A stretch of 64,000 nucleotides of DNA from Sphingomonas sp. ERG5 (GCF_000803065.1 NZ_JSXI01000018.1:124001-188000), one strand, 5' to 3'; positions 16,371 through 26,738 are shown, numbered from the stretch's first letter. The notes: generated by a model from the sequence alone, not told the origin. Numbers and translations are program-made.

Positions 16371-18227
16371 TCAGCCGCTCAGTGCCTGTGCCGACAAAGT
16401 GCCGCAATCGGCATCGGTAGCCCTGGGCCCCTGCGTGCCGGCGATCGAGCGCCCGATTGCCTTCAGCACATTGCCGACTGACTTCACCCTGGGCGGAATA
16501 GTGACGTCAGGCTCGCGGATCGTACCGGCGATGGTGACCGACCCGGGCAGGCGCAGCACGCTTTTCAGCTTCGGCGCACCGGTCAGGGTGATCGCCAGTG
16601 TTTCGGCCGGGAAGCTGATGCTGCCCTGGCCGTTCGACTGGCTGAGCGTGGTGTCGAGCACCAGCGGATCGACCCGCCCGGTTCCGTCGCGCATCGCGAG
16701 CCGCAGCACGACGCAGCGCAGGCCGGCGCGCGCATCGTCGTCGGTGGTCAGCGCGCGCGATGCGTCGAAGCCGATCATCGCGGCGACCTTGGCCGGCAGG
16801 CCGCCGTCGCGCGCGACCAGGCCGATGCTGCCAGTGGCATTGCCGACCGCTTCGCGGATAGTGCTGCCGCGGCCGGCCAGCCTGGCGCGCGCATCGACTC
16901 GTCCGTCGACCGCGCCTGCTCCGCCGGCCAGCGTATCGACATTGCTGCCGCTCAGCTTCAGATCGATCGTCACCAGTGGCACCTTGACGCCACCGCGCTG
17001 GTCGACGCGCATCGATCCGGCGATCTCGCCCTGTTTCAGCCCGATCGTCAGCGGCGCGATATCGAGCAATTGATGGTCGAGCTTCAGCGTGCCGCGCAGC
17101 GATGTGATCGATGACGGCCGCTTGCCACCGAACACCTGGCGCACAGTGAAACGGATGCTGCCATCGGTATCGTCGATCTTGACGATATTGATCCGCATAT
17201 TGGGCACCAGCCTCAGGCCGATCGACTGCTCCAGCGCCGCGGCCTTGGCCAGCCCGGCATCCGACGCGAAATCGTCGAAGTCGAGCCGGTTCGAACTGAC
17301 ATCACCATCAAGCAGCGTGCGCCCGCCGCGCTTGCGCACCGTCACGCTGCCGGCAATGTCCGACTGGCCGATCGTGCCGCTCAGCCTGGTGATGGTCCAA
17401 TCCGGCCCGTCATGCCGCGCATGCGCTGTCAGCTGCACGTCCTGCGTGCCGAACAGCCCGGCCTCGATGACGGCATCGACCATCTTCAGATCGTCGGCGC
17501 GTGCGGTCAGGTCGATCGTCATGGCATTGGTGTCGAACGGCGTGTCCATCCTGCCGATGATCGTCATGCCCAGCCGTGGCCCGTCGATCCTGGCTTCGAA
17601 CGGCCAGGGCCGTCCGGTAGCGCCTTCAATCGCGGCGCCCCTGGCGCTCAGCGTCACCGGCGCACCGAGTATCTCGCCCGTGCCGTCAAGTGTGAGCCCC
17701 TTTGTGATGTCGGCTGTCACCTTGGCCGTGAAACTGCGCCCGACCTTGGCGTCACGATAGCTGACCATGGTGTCGGCGATGTGCAGGCCGGTCAGGCTCG
17801 GGATCGACTCATCGGATGCGGGCTGACGCCAATTTTCGCGTCCATCCTTCGCCCGGACAAGGTTGAGGCGCAGCCCGGCCACGTCGATCGATTCGGGGCG
17901 GACTTTGCCGAGGAGGAGCGGAAAGACCGGGAAGCTGACGGTCGCCGTCTTGATCGTCGCCAGATCGCCGGACCCGGCCCAGCCGGCCTGTGGGATGCGT
18001 ACATCGCGAATCGCGATCGTCGGGGTGAAGGAGAAGCCGTCGAGGCGGTCGATTCGTCCGATCGTCACCGGCTGGCCGAAGCTCTTGCTCATCCTGCTTT
18101 CGACGGTCGATTTCAGGCTGCCCCAGGGAAAGGCCGCGAGCCCGATCAGTGCGAGCAGGATCAGCCCGACGATCCCGCCGACGGTCCAGTGAAGCCGGCG
18201 ATCGGCAATCAGTGTTCTGAAAGTCAC
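16371..18227 (-). CDS. AsmA-family inner-membrane/periplasmic protein
   Basis: A 618-residue protein with one N-terminal membrane helix (VGGIVGLILLALIGLAAF) followed by a long periplasmic beta-rich region. The segment right after the helix (LKSTVESRMSKSFGQPVTIGRID) and the later VRPESIDVAGLRLNLVRAKDGRENW are the AsmA N-terminal signature; the end holds the AsmA_2 type GSIGLVARDGGLPAKVAAMIGFD and VDPLVLDT. AsmA-like proteins are thought to form hydrophobic grooves that move phospholipids between the membranes. The start seems to be GTG at 18227. It stands alone and converges on DUF1697. Confidence 0.85.
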   Translation of the reverse strand: MTFRTLIADRRLHWTVGGIVGLILLALIGLAAFPWGSLKSTVESRMSKSFGQPVTIGRIDRLDGFSFTPTIAIRDVRIPQAGWAGSGDLATIKTATVSFPVFPLLLGKVRPESIDVAGLRLNLVRAKDGRENWRQPASDESIPSLTGLHIADTMVSYRDAKVGRSFTAKVTADITKGLTLDGTGEILGAPVTLSARGAAIEGATGRPWPFEARIDGPRLGMTIIGRMDTPFDTNAMTIDLTARADDLKMVDAVIEAGLFGTQDVQLTAHARHDGPDWTITRLSGTIGQSDIAGSVTVRKRGGRTLLDGDVSSNRLDFDDFASDAGLAKAAALEQSIGLRLVPNMRINIVKIDDTDGSIRFTVRQVFGGKRPSSITSLRGTLKLDHQLLDIAPLTIGLKQGEIAGSMRVDQRGGVKVPLVTIDLKLSGSNVDTLAGGAGAVDGRVDARARLAGRGSTIREAVGNATGSIGLVARDGGLPAKVAAMIGFDASRALTTDDDARAGLRCVVLRLAMRDGTGRVDPLVLDTTLSQSNGQGSISFPAETLAITLTGAPKLKSVLRLPGSVTIAGTIREPDVTIPPRVKSVGNVLKAIGRSIAGTQGPRATDADCGTLSAQALSG

Positions 18228-18268
18228 CCATAAGTGACGCGCCAGCGCGCCGTTTCGTTCCGTTTCGG

Positions 18269-18463
18269 TCAGAAATCGACCGCAATGCCCTTCAACGCCC
18301 AGTCGCCATAGCGCACCGGGTTGAGGCCCAGAGGATCATCGCGCGGATCATCGAGCGGATCATCCGGGCCTGGCTCGGCCTTTTCCTTCGGTTCGGGGTC
18401 CGGCACCGGCGGATTCTTCGACAGATAGGCGGGTGGCTTCACATGTGGTGGCCGTTGGGCCAT
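18269..18463 (-). CDS. DUF1674 / SDHAF4-like succinate dehydrogenase assembly factor
   Basis: A 64-residue protein: a Pro/Glu/Asp-rich disordered front and the conserved end NPVRYGDWALKGIAVDF, the signature of DUF1674/SDHAF4. In mitochondria SDHAF4 binds FAD-loaded SdhA during complex II assembly; bacterial homologues are presumed to do likewise. sdh genes are not in the window. The ATG at 18463 is preferred to a longer frame because it gives the family length. Divergent from htpX with 77 bases between starts. Confidence 0.82.
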   Translation of the reverse strand: MAQRPPHVKPPAYLSKNPPVPDPEPKEKAEPGPDDPLDDPRDDPLGLNPVRYGDWALKGIAVDF

Positions 18464-18503
18464 GGGCTGCTCCCTTGCATGCGGGCGATTGAACCGTGCC
18501 CCT

Positions 18504-18520
18504 CCCGATGCCACATCGGG
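18504..18520 (+). promoter_or_regulatory. Small hairpin before the htpX ribosome-binding site
   Basis: CCCGATG-CCA-CATCGGG is a perfect 7-bp stem with a 3-base loop, ending 6 bases before the AAAGGAG Shine-Dalgarno of htpX. It could be a protein-binding palindrome in the shared divergent promoter or a structured 5-prime leader. Confidence 0.4.
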
Positions 18521-18540
18521 CCTGAAAGGAGTTGGTTCAA

Positions 18541-19521
18541 GTGAATCAGCTGAAGACGATGATGTTGCTGGCGGCGCTGACCGCTTTGTTCATGGCGCTG
18601 GGCTATACGCTCGGCGGCAGCGGCGGGGCCGTGATCGCGCTGATCGTGGCGGCGGGCATGAACCTGATCACCTTCTGGAATGCCGATCGGATCGTGCTGG
18701 CCATGCACAATGCGCGCGAAGTCGATATGGCAAGCGCGCCCGAATTCGTCGGGATCGTGCGTCAGTTGGCGGCACGCGCCGGTTTGCCCAACCCGAAAGT
18801 CTATATCATCGATTCACCGCACCCGAACGCCTTCGCCACCGGGCGCGACCCCGATCATGCCGCGGTCGCCGCCACGACGGGCTTGCTCGGCATTCTGTCG
18901 CGTGACGAAATCGCGGGGGTGATGGCGCATGAATTGGGCCATGTGCGCAACCGCGACACGCTGATCATGACCATGGTCGCGACAATTGCCGGCGCGATTT
19001 CGATGCTGGCCAATTTCGGGCTGTTCTTTCGGTCGGGCGATGGGCGCAGCGCCGGGATTGCCGGCTTGCTCGCGGTGTTCGTCGCGCCGTTCGCGGCGAT
19101 GATCGTGCAAATGGCGATCAGCCGCACGCGCGAATATGGCGCCGACCGCGCGGGCGCGGAGATTTCCGGCAACCCGCGCGCGCTTGCCTCGGCGCTGGCC
19201 AAGCTCGCACGCGGCGCGGCGGTGGTGCCGAGCGATGTCGCGACGCGCATTCCCGCCGCAGCGCAGCTCTATATCGTTCCCGGCCTTGCCGGCGGCGACA
19301 ATATGTTCTCGACTCATCCCGACACCGGCAACCGCATTGCCGCGCTGGAGGAAATCGCGATCGAGATGGGCGCCCCTGCCGCGATGCCGGCGGTCGCGCG
19401 CCGCACCGGTTCCGCCAGTGTCCCCAGTACGCGATCTGGTTCTCGGGCCAGTTCTCGGGCCAGTTCTCAGGGGCGTGTCAGTGCACTCAGCCCGCTCGCC
19501 CCTCCGTCCGATCGTCGCTGA
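18541..19521 (+). CDS. htpX: HtpX-type membrane zinc metalloprotease
   Basis: A 326-residue M48B protease that degrades damaged membrane proteins under heat or envelope stress. Two membrane segments near the N-terminus (about 5-45) precede [20 protein letters not shown]. The zinc site HELGH is at 130-134, with a third ligand Glu in [14 protein letters not shown] near 203, and two more membrane segments lie between. The C-terminus ends in [14 protein letters not shown], as in the family, and then carries an extra Ser/Arg/Ala-rich tail with a 12-base tandem repeat. GTG at 18541 is chosen because AGGAG lies nine bases upstream; the TTG at 18532 abuts that site. Confidence 0.95.
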   Translation: MNQLKTMMLLAALTALFMALGYTLGGSGGAVIALIVAAGMNLITFWNADRIVLAMHNAREVDMASAPEFVGIVRQLAARAGLPNPKVYIIDSPHPNAFATGRDPDHAAVAATTGLLGILSRDEIAGVMAHELGHVRNRDTLIMTMVATIAGAISMLANFGLFFRSGDGRSAGIAGLLAVFVAPFAAMIVQMAISRTREYGADRAGAEISGNPRALASALAKLARGAAVVPSDVATRIPAAAQLYIVPGLAGGDNMFSTHPDTGNRIAALEEIAIEMGAPAAMPAVARRTGSASVPSTRSGSRASSRASSQGRVSALSPLAPPSDRR

Positions 19522-19523
19522 CC

Positions 19524-20807
19524 TTGGCTTATTCCAATACCACCCAGCCCGAACCCGCCGGCGTTCCCGCACGTCGCGCCGCACTGCGGCTGCTTGATGC
19601 GGTCCTGCGCCAGGGACTGCCGCTCGAAGCGGCGCTAGACCGCGCGACCTCGGGGATCGATCGCGCCGATGATCGTGCGCTGGCCCATGCCATTGCGGCA
19701 GAGACGCTGCGCCGCTTGCCCGATCTCGACGCGTTGATCGATTCGGCGACAGCGCGACCCCTGCCCGATGACGCCAAGGCGCGCTTCGCGCTGCGCATCG
19801 CGCTGGTTCAGACACTGGCGCTCGGTACGCCGGCGCATGCCGCGATCAGCACGGTGCTGCCGTTGGTCGATGGCGGGCCGCGCAAGCTGGTCCACGGCGT
19901 GTTCGGCACCTTGTCGCGGCAGAACGCCTCGCTGCCCGAAATCCCGACCTTGCCCGACCCGGTCGCGATTCGCTGGCACGCCGCATGGGGCGATGACGCG
20001 ATTGAAGGCGCCGAACGCGCCATCGCTGCGCCGCCGCCGCTCGATCTGATCATCGCCGATCCCGCCGCGACCGATCGCTGGGCCGAGGAGCTTGGCGGTG
20101 TGTCGCTGATGCCGGGGCATGTGCGCTTGCCGAACGGGCATGTGCCCGAGCTGCCTGGCTTCGAGGAGGGCGCCTGGTGGGTCCAGGATATCGCCGCGTC
20201 GCTGCCCGCGCGCCTGATTGGTCGCGGGGACGGCATCGCGCTCGACCTGTGCGCCGCGCCGGGCGGCAAGACGATGCAATTGGCCTCGGCCGGTTGGCGG
20301 GTGACGTCGGTCGACAGTGCGCAAAGTCGTCTGGCGCGACTTCACGATAATCTCGCCCGGACAAAATTGTCCGCCGATGTGGTGATGGCCGACGTGCTGA
20401 CCTGGACGCCGGCGGCGCCTGCCGATGCGGTGCTGCTCGATGCTCCCTGCAGCGCGACGGGCATTTTCCGCCGCCACCCTGATGTGCTGCACCGCGTCCG
20501 GCCCTCGCAGATCTCGGAAATGGCCGCGCTGCAGGAAAAGATGCTCGCGCGCGCCGCCGACTGGGTCCGCCCCGGCGGGGTGCTGGTCTACGCCACCTGC
20601 TCGCTCGAACCGGCGGAGGGTGAGAAGCAGCTCAAACGCTTCCTTGGGACGCGCGGCGACTATGTGGTCGACCCGATCCGCGCCGAAGAACTGCCCGACG
20701 GTCTGGCCGCTCATGCCGGGGGCTATTTGCGCACCGTGCCGGGTGCGCTGGCCGATCGGGGCGGTTGCGACGGGTTTTTCATGGCGCGGATGATGCGGAC
20801 TGGCTGA
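19524..20807 (+). CDS. RsmB/NOP-family m5C RNA methyltransferase
   Basis: A 427-residue protein with an N-terminal NusB-like helical domain ([21 protein letters not shown] to LVHGVFGTL) and a C-terminal SAM-dependent domain: [43 protein letters not shown] with catalytic Cys, and [13 protein letters not shown] with the second Cys. In E. coli RsmB methylates C967 of 16S rRNA; the N-terminal domain makes that the likeliest role. The start is probably TTG at 19524, three bases after the htpX stop, so the two genes are linked. Confidence 0.93.
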   Translation: MAYSNTTQPEPAGVPARRAALRLLDAVLRQGLPLEAALDRATSGIDRADDRALAHAIAAETLRRLPDLDALIDSATARPLPDDAKARFALRIALVQTLALGTPAHAAISTVLPLVDGGPRKLVHGVFGTLSRQNASLPEIPTLPDPVAIRWHAAWGDDAIEGAERAIAAPPPLDLIIADPAATDRWAEELGGVSLMPGHVRLPNGHVPELPGFEEGAWWVQDIAASLPARLIGRGDGIALDLCAAPGGKTMQLASAGWRVTSVDSAQSRLARLHDNLARTKLSADVVMADVLTWTPAAPADAVLLDAPCSATGIFRRHPDVLHRVRPSQISEMAALQEKMLARAADWVRPGGVLVYATCSLEPAEGEKQLKRFLGTRGDYVVDPIRAEELPDGLAAHAGGYLRTVPGALADRGGCDGFFMARMMRTG

Positions 20808-20851
20808 TCCACACCTTGCGGGGTGAACCTGCCATGCTAGAGGGTCCGGTC

Positions 20852-21511
20852 ATGCAAAACCCTGTCCGTATCGCCCCATCGATCCTGTCCGCCGATTTCG
20901 CCCGGCTGGGCGAAGAAGTGCGCGCGATCGATCTTGCCGGCGCCGACTGGATCCATGTCGACGTCATGGACGGCCATTTCGTGCCCAATATCACGATCGG
21001 CCCGGGCGTCGTGAAGGCGCTGCGCCCGCACACCACCAAGCCGATCGACGTTCATCTGATGATCGCGCCGGTCGATGCGTTCCTCGACGACTTCGCCGCG
21101 GCGGGCGCCGACACGATCAGCGTGCATGTCGAGGCATCGCCGCACACGCACCGTACGATCCAGCATATTCGCGGTCTCGGCAAGCGCGCCGGCGTTGTGC
21201 TGACCCCGCAGACGCCGGCCAAGGCGCTCGATTACCTGCTTGAGGAAATCGACCTGGTGCTGGTGATGAGCGTCAATCCGGGATTCGGCGGGCAAAGCTT
21301 CATCGAAAGCCAGCTTCGCAAGATCGAGGCGATCCGCAAGATGATCGACAAGGCCGGCCTGTCGGTCGACCTGGAGGTCGATGGCGGCATCGACCGCAAC
21401 ACCGCGCCGCGCGCGATTGCGGCCGGGGCCGATGTGCTGGTTGCCGGCACTGCCACTTTCCGCGGCGGCCCGTCGGCCTATGCCGATAATATCGCTGCAT
21501 TGAGGGGCTGA
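20852..21511 (+). CDS. rpe: Ribulose-phosphate 3-epimerase
   Basis: A 220-residue TIM-barrel enzyme of the pentose phosphate pathway that interconverts ribulose 5-phosphate and xylulose 5-phosphate. It shows [37 protein letters not shown] with metal-binding His/Asp, [24 protein letters not shown], and LEVDGGID plus AGTATF for phosphate binding. The ATG at 20852 gives the normal length with an AGAGGG ribosome site; an ATG at 20834 is possible. It lies 44 bases after the methyltransferase and directly before the heparinase-like gene. Confidence 0.97.
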   Translation: MQNPVRIAPSILSADFARLGEEVRAIDLAGADWIHVDVMDGHFVPNITIGPGVVKALRPHTTKPIDVHLMIAPVDAFLDDFAAAGADTISVHVEASPHTHRTIQHIRGLGKRAGVVLTPQTPAKALDYLLEEIDLVLVMSVNPGFGGQSFIESQLRKIEAIRKMIDKAGLSVDLEVDGGIDRNTAPRAIAAGADVLVAGTATFRGGPSAYADNIAALRG

Positions 21512-23236
21512 GTGAGCGATCCCAAAGAGACCGACAGCATCGATGAAGGCAAGCGGCTGATCCGGCTGGGCGGCGACAAGGGTCTCTCTCTGTCCGAACG
21601 TATTTCAGAACGACTGCACCGCCTGACCTGGCGGACGCCGATCCATGGGCTGAAGCTCAAGGGCCGTCATCCGCTCAAGCTGACCGCCGTGCCCGACGAT
21701 CCCTTTCTGGGTGACGTCAAGCGCGGGCATGCGCTGCTCGACGGCAATCTCAGCTTTCGTGGCGAGACGCTGGCGATCGCCGATATCAACCTGAACAAAC
21801 CGGATTTTTCGCGCGCGTTCGGCGATCATCTGCACAGCTTCGCCTGGCTGCGCGACCTGTCGACCGTCGCGACGCGCGCCCAGGCGACGCCGGTCGCCGA
21901 AGAATTGATGCGGCGTTGGCTCGACGCGCATGCCGATAAGGTCAGCGAACCGGCCTGGCGCGCCGATCTGTGGGGGCGGCGCATCCTGTTCTGGACCGCG
22001 CATGCGCCGTTGATCCTGTCGTCGACCGACCTGGTCTATCGCAGCCGCATGCTCAACACGCTCGCGCGCGGTGCACGGCATATCGATCGTGGTGCGGACA
22101 AGATGGCGCCGGGCGCGCCGCGCGTCGCGGCTTTGTGCGGGGTGGTCGCAGCCAATTTGCTGATCGCCGGGGGCGATGCGCGCCGCGGCTCGACCGAATC
22201 CGCCCTGATCAAGGCGCTGTCGGCGTCGGTGTTCGACGATGGCGGCAGCGTCGCGCGCGCGCCGCTCGCGCAGCTCGACATCATCATGCTGCTGACGATG
22301 GTGCGCGAAACCTATGACTCGCGTCGGTTGGAGCCACCCGCCGCGCTCCTCGAAATACTCAACCGCATGGTCCCGGCATTGCTTGGGGTCAGTCACGGCG
22401 ACAAAGGGCTGTCGAGCTGGCAGGGCGGCGGACCCGTTTCGGGCGAAACGCTCGGGCAAATCCTCGACGCGACCGGAGTCCGCGCAAGGCCGCTGCGCCA
22501 GGCGCGTGACTGGGGGTATCAGCGCCTCGCTGCGGGGCCAGCGGTGCTGATCATGGACGCGGCGCCGCCGCCGGTCGCGCGGCTGGTCGAGGGCGGGTGC
22601 GCGTCGACTCTCGCCTTCGAATTCTCTGATGGTGCCCATCGCCTGGTGGTCAATTGCGGGGGCGCGCGGACCGCGGTGGTGCAGCTTCCCGCCGCGCTGG
22701 CCGATGGCTTGCGCACCACGGCAGCGCATTCGACCCTGATCGTCGGTGACAGCAATTCGACCGCGATTCACCCCGACGGCACGCTCGGGCGCGGCGTCGC
22801 CGAAGTCGAGCTGGCGCGGCAGGAGAGCGACGCCGGCAGCCGGATCGAGGCAAGCCATGATGGCTATGCGCGGCGCTTCGGCTTCGTCCATCGCCGTCAG
22901 CTGGTGCTGGGGGCGGATGGCCGCGATCTGCGCGGCGAGGATATGCTGTTGCCCGTGGGCAGGCGCCGCAAGATCGCCACCACCGCCTTCGCCATTCGCT
23001 TCCATCTCGGTACGGGTGTGCGGGTGTCGCCGACCGCCGACGGCATGGCCGCCCTGCTGCGCATGCCCGGCGGGGCGCTGTGGCAATTCCGTTGTCGCGG
23101 CGGGATGCTGGCGATCGAAGACAGTTTGTGGATCGATGCCGATGGCCGTCCGCAATCGACCTACCAGCTCGTGATCACGGGCGAATCCCCTGCCGGCGGG
23201 TGCAGCGTGAGCTGGGCCCTGAAGCGCGCCAATTGA
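21512..23236 (+). CDS. Heparinase II/III-like protein
   Basis: A 574-residue protein with an alpha/alpha-toroid N-terminal half ([43 protein letters not shown]) and a C-terminal beta-sandwich half ([47 protein letters not shown]). This is the heparinase II/III-like layout widespread in Alphaproteobacteria, which are unlikely to degrade heparin; a role in cell-envelope polysaccharide turnover is usually supposed. No signal peptide is visible. GTG at 21512 directly follows the rpe stop, and purH follows after 13 bases, so rpe, this gene and purH form one unit. Confidence 0.88.
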   Translation: MSDPKETDSIDEGKRLIRLGGDKGLSLSERISERLHRLTWRTPIHGLKLKGRHPLKLTAVPDDPFLGDVKRGHALLDGNLSFRGETLAIADINLNKPDFSRAFGDHLHSFAWLRDLSTVATRAQATPVAEELMRRWLDAHADKVSEPAWRADLWGRRILFWTAHAPLILSSTDLVYRSRMLNTLARGARHIDRGADKMAPGAPRVAALCGVVAANLLIAGGDARRGSTESALIKALSASVFDDGGSVARAPLAQLDIIMLLTMVRETYDSRRLEPPAALLEILNRMVPALLGVSHGDKGLSSWQGGGPVSGETLGQILDATGVRARPLRQARDWGYQRLAAGPAVLIMDAAPPPVARLVEGGCASTLAFEFSDGAHRLVVNCGGARTAVVQLPAALADGLRTTAAHSTLIVGDSNSTAIHPDGTLGRGVAEVELARQESDAGSRIEASHDGYARRFGFVHRRQLVLGADGRDLRGEDMLLPVGRRRKIATTAFAIRFHLGTGVRVSPTADGMAALLRMPGGALWQFRCRGGMLAIEDSLWIDADGRPQSTYQLVITGESPAGGCSVSWALKRAN

Positions 23237-23249
23237 TACCGGAGTTTCC

Positions 23250-24833
23250 ATGACCAGCATTCCCATCCGCCGCGCCCTTTTGTCGGTATCGGACAAGACC
23301 GGCATCATTGATCTGGGGCAGGCGCTGGTCCGTCACGGGGTCGAGCTGGTCTCGACCGGCGGCACGGCCAAGGCGTTGCGCGAAGCCGGGCTGACCGTGC
23401 GCGACATTAGCGACCTGACCGGCTTTCCCGAAATGATGGACGGCCGGGTCAAGACGCTGCATCCGAAAGTGCATGGCGGGTTGCTCGCGGTGCGCGACGA
23501 TGCGGCGCATGTCGCATCGATGGCCGAACATGATATCGGCGCGATCGACCTGGTCATCGTTAATCTCTATCCGTTCGAGCAGACCGTCGCGAAGGGCGCC
23601 GACCGGCCGGAAGTGATCGAGAATATCGATATTGGCGGTCCGTCGATGGTGCGTTCGGCGGCCAAGAACCATGCCTTTGTCGCGCTCGTCACCGATCCGT
23701 CCGACTATGCCGAATTGATCGCCGAGATGGATGCATCGCAGGGTGCGACCACGCTGGAATTGCGCAAGCGCCTCGCTGCGCGGGCCTTTGCCGCGACCGC
23801 GGCCTATGACGGCATGATCGCCAGCTGGTTCGGTTTTGTCGATCAGGGCGAAGCCTTTCCTGAAACCCTGCCCGTCACGCTGAAGCGCAGTGCCGCGCTG
23901 CGTTATGGCGAGAATCCCCACCAGTCGGCCGCTTTCTACACCGCGACGGGGCCGCATGCGCGGGGCATTGGCCAGGCGCGTCAGGTGCAGGGCAAGGAAT
24001 TGAGCTACAACAACCTCAACGATGCGGATGCCGCGCTCGAACTGGTTGCCGAATTCCGCGATGCGGCGCCAAGCGTGGTGATCGTTAAGCACGCCAACCC
24101 GTGCGGCGTCGCCACGGCTGCGACGCTCGAAGAAGCTTATGCCGCCGCTTTCGCCTGCGACACGGTATCGGCGTTTGGCGGTATCATTGCCCTCAACCGC
24201 AAACTCGATGAAGCGACGGCGCGCGCCATTTCGGGCATTTTCACTGAAGTCGTCGTCGCGCCCGATGCCGATGAAGCGGCGCTGGCGATTTTCGCGGCCA
24301 AGAAGAATCTGCGCCTGTTGCTGACCGGCGAGCTGCCCGATGCGGCGCGTGCCGGGCTGCAGGCCAAGTCGATCACCGGCGGTTGGCTGGTCCAGACGCG
24401 CGACAATGGCGTCTTGCCCGAGCTGAAGGTGGTGACGAAGCGCGCACCGACCGATGCGGAACTGGCCGATTGCCGTTTCGCCTGGACCGTTGCCAAGCAC
24501 GTCAAATCCAACGCGATCGTCTATGCCAAGGACGGCAGCACCGCCGGGATCGGCGCGGGCCAGATGAACCGCCTCGAATCCGCGCGCATTGCCGCCTGGA
24601 AGGCAAAGGACGCCGCGGAAAAGGCCGGCTGGGCGACGCCGCGCACGATCGGCTCGGCGGTCGCGTCGGACGCCTTCTTCCCCTTCGCCGACGGCTTGCT
24701 TGCGGCGGTCGAAGCCGGCGCGACCGCGATCATCCAGCCGGGCGGCTCGATCCGAGATGACGCGGTCATCGCCGCGGCGGACGAAGCCGGTCTGGCGATG
24801 GTCTTCACCGGCATGCGCCACTTCCGGCATTGA
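23250..24833 (+). CDS. purH: Bifunctional AICAR transformylase / IMP cyclohydrolase
   Basis: A 527-residue bifunctional enzyme for the last two steps of IMP synthesis. The N-terminal MGS-like cyclohydrolase domain (about 1-150) shows [40 protein letters not shown] and [12 protein letters not shown]. The transformylase domain has [42 protein letters not shown] with the catalytic Lys-His pair, and [14 protein letters not shown] near the end. Length is normal. It ends the rpe/heparinase/purH unit and is followed by an intergenic inverted repeat. Confidence 0.98.
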   Translation: MTSIPIRRALLSVSDKTGIIDLGQALVRHGVELVSTGGTAKALREAGLTVRDISDLTGFPEMMDGRVKTLHPKVHGGLLAVRDDAAHVASMAEHDIGAIDLVIVNLYPFEQTVAKGADRPEVIENIDIGGPSMVRSAAKNHAFVALVTDPSDYAELIAEMDASQGATTLELRKRLAARAFAATAAYDGMIASWFGFVDQGEAFPETLPVTLKRSAALRYGENPHQSAAFYTATGPHARGIGQARQVQGKELSYNNLNDADAALELVAEFRDAAPSVVIVKHANPCGVATAATLEEAYAAAFACDTVSAFGGIIALNRKLDEATARAISGIFTEVVVAPDADEAALAIFAAKKNLRLLLTGELPDAARAGLQAKSITGGWLVQTRDNGVLPELKVVTKRAPTDAELADCRFAWTVAKHVKSNAIVYAKDGSTAGIGAGQMNRLESARIAAWKAKDAAEKAGWATPRTIGSAVASDAFFPFADGLLAAVEAGATAIIQPGGSIRDDAVIAAADEAGLAMVFTGMRHFRH

Positions 24834-24861
24834 TGCCGGGATTGCTCGCAGACCATTCGGG

Positions 24862-24927
24862 CTGAGCTTGTCGAAGCCCTGCTGTTCATTTCCGGCCGAA
24901 GGAAGAACAGTTCTCCGACAAGCTCAG
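24862..24927. repeat. REP-like intergenic inverted repeat
   Basis: CTGAGCTTGTCG (24862-24873) returns inverted as CGACAAGCTCAG (24916-24927), and inside it CTGTTC (24882-24887) pairs with GAACAG (24905-24910). The GCTGAGCTTGTCGAAG core is of a kind seen as a dispersed repeat in Sphingomonad genomes (recalled, not searched). It sits between the convergent purH and flippase genes and may also act as a terminator. Confidence 0.6.
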
Positions 24928-24946
24928 GGCGACAGGATAGGGCGGG

Positions 24947-26455
24947 TCAAATCGGCAGGGTCGCCTCGCTGGGCTTGGGCATCTTGCCGAACAAGGCTCG
25001 GTCGGCCGGGCGGAATGCCCATTTGAACAGCACGAACAAATAGGTCGCGCAGATCGAAGGGATGCCGATCGCGGCTTCCGCCCATTCATAGCTTTTCGGC
25101 AGTGTAGAGAAGGCGGCGCCGACCAGTCCCGCCGCCAGTGCCGCCCAGAGCAAGGGCCAGCGCCAGCCTGCGACGCCTGCATCGAGCAGGCGCGAGAGGA
25201 ATTTCGACTTGATCACCGAGGTCAGGCTGACCGACAGCAGCAAGGCGATCGCCGGTCCTGCCGCCTGGTAGTTGACTGGCCATCCCTCGCTTCGGATCGC
25301 GAAGATCAGGGTGAAGCTCAGCGCAATCTGGAAACACAGCATGCCAAGCGAAATCAGCAGGTTCTTTATTCGCGCGATATAGATCAGCGCGCTTTCGCAG
25401 ACCGCGCCGGTCGAGGCCGCCGCTTCCGCGGTCAGCAGGAAGGCGAGCGCGGCCGTGCCGGCGACGAACTGTGGTCCGACCACGCCCATCACCGCTTCGC
25501 CCGGGATCGAGCCCATCAGCGCGAGGCCGACTTGCGCCGCCATGATCCAGAAACCGACCTGCCTGACCTGTGCCGCCACCGCCTCGCGGTCGTCGCGCGC
25601 CAGCGCGGTGGTGACGACGGGACCGAGGATCGGGTCGAAACTGGTCTTGAGCTTGGCCGGGATCGAGGCGACCTGCTGCGCCATATAATAGATGCCGACG
25701 ACCTTGGGTTCGAACATCACGCCGAGGATGAAACGGTCGACATTGCGCGTGCCCCATTCGACCGCGTCGGCCCCGGCAAGCGGCATGTTGCGCCCGGCAA
25801 GCGCAAGCAACGGCCGCACGCGCGGCTTCCAGCCATAGGGGATGCCATAGCTGCGCACGAACGGGATCAGCGATGCGATCAGCGCCGCCGCCATCGACAG
25901 GATATAGGACAGCACCAGACCGTCGCGCAGCGAGTAATAGGAAAGCGCCCAGGCCGCGGCGCTGATCGTCCAGGGTTCGACGATCGCGCGCGCCGTCACC
26001 GTCGCCTTGACGTTGCGGCGATAGGCGAGCGCCGCAAGGCTGACGTCCGACCAGGCGGTGGCGAAGATGATGCACGGCAACCACCGGTCCATGCCGGTGA
26101 TCGGCGTATTGGGATACATCGCCTCGGGAAAGATGATCAGGATCGCGCTGGCGACGAGCGAGACGACGAATGCGACCGCCATCGCATCCCACACGACATG
26201 GACATGTGGCCGATCGGTATTCGACAACGCCTGGGCGAGCCCGCGCTTCAGCCCGAGCGTCGCAAGCAAAGCCGCAAGCTCGACCACCACCACCGCGATC
26301 GCGAAGCGCCCGACCGTGTCCGGCCCATAGACGCGGCCGGCGATGAACAGGAACGGCAGGCGCGCCGCGAGCCGCAGCAGGAATCCGATGATGTTGGTCC
26401 GGCCACCCTTGGCGAGCGCGTTCAGATCATCGATGTCGCCCGTGGCGGAGGTCAA
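24947..26455 (-). CDS. Polysaccharide flippase-like membrane protein (MOP superfamily)
   Basis: A roughly 502-residue integral membrane protein with about 12-14 hydrophobic helices and the opening pattern GRTNIIGFLLRLAARLPFLFIAGRVYGPDTVGRF of Wzx/RfbX-like lipid-linked oligosaccharide flippases. Such proteins move undecaprenyl-linked sugar units across the inner membrane. No glycosyltransferases or polymerase genes adjoin it, so the glycan is unknown. No ATG is available near the front; TTG at 26455 follows a GCGGA site and gives MTSATGD, and TTG at 26470 is an alternative. It converges on purH and lies 31 bases behind the small winged-helix gene. Confidence 0.85.
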   Translation of the reverse strand: MTSATGDIDDLNALAKGGRTNIIGFLLRLAARLPFLFIAGRVYGPDTVGRFAIAVVVVELAALLATLGLKRGLAQALSNTDRPHVHVVWDAMAVAFVVSLVASAILIIFPEAMYPNTPITGMDRWLPCIIFATAWSDVSLAALAYRRNVKATVTARAIVEPWTISAAAWALSYYSLRDGLVLSYILSMAAALIASLIPFVRSYGIPYGWKPRVRPLLALAGRNMPLAGADAVEWGTRNVDRFILGVMFEPKVVGIYYMAQQVASIPAKLKTSFDPILGPVVTTALARDDREAVAAQVRQVGFWIMAAQVGLALMGSIPGEAVMGVVGPQFVAGTAALAFLLTAEAAASTGAVCESALIYIARIKNLLISLGMLCFQIALSFTLIFAIRSEGWPVNYQAAGPAIALLLSVSLTSVIKSKFLSRLLDAGVAGWRWPLLWAALAAGLVGAAFSTLPKSYEWAEAAIGIPSICATYLFVLFKWAFRPADRALFGKMPKPSEATLPI

Positions 26456-26486
26456 TGTTCCGCGCCCCAAAAGCCAGCGTGTTTAG

Positions 26487-26729
26487 TCACTTGCGTAAAA
26501 ACCAGACGCTTTTGGAGCCGTTCTTTTTGAGACCGGCTTTGCCAGTCTCGCGGAGGCGCTGAGCAGCCCATCTCATATCATATTGCCAAGAATAGAAATG
26601 TTCACCTTCGCCTCTTAGGTCCTGCTCGTGGTCAAGCCATATCTGGCGCGCGACGTCGTTGACCGAGCCCTCGCCGCCCAATGCGCCAAGTGCCTCTCGG
26701 ACCCAAAGCTGTAGTTTCTCCCTATACAT
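26487..26729 (-). CDS. Small orphan winged-helix protein (Mrr-N-like)
   Basis: An 80-residue protein. The pattern LWVREALGALGGEGSVNDVARQIW, then YSWQYDMRWAAQRLRETGKAGL and WFLRK, resembles the winged-helix module found at the N-terminus of Mrr-type restriction proteins (helix, LGG turn, helix, recognition helix ending in LR-x-x-G, closing strand with Trp). No nuclease domain follows. The coding sequence is visibly more AT-rich than neighbouring genes and uses codons they avoid (AAA, TTG, TTT), hinting at later acquisition. It sits between polA and the flippase, nine bases after the polA stop region on the other side of a short gap. Function unknown. Confidence 0.65.
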   Translation of the reverse strand: MYREKLQLWVREALGALGGEGSVNDVARQIWLDHEQDLRGEGEHFYSWQYDMRWAAQRLRETGKAGLKKNGSKSVWFLRK

Positions 26730-26738
26730 CTTGGTTCC

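Noticed and set aside
21605..23308. A 567-codon minus-strand open frame across the heparinase-like gene
   Set aside because: No recognisable domain; opposite strand has a coherent two-domain protein in operon spacing.
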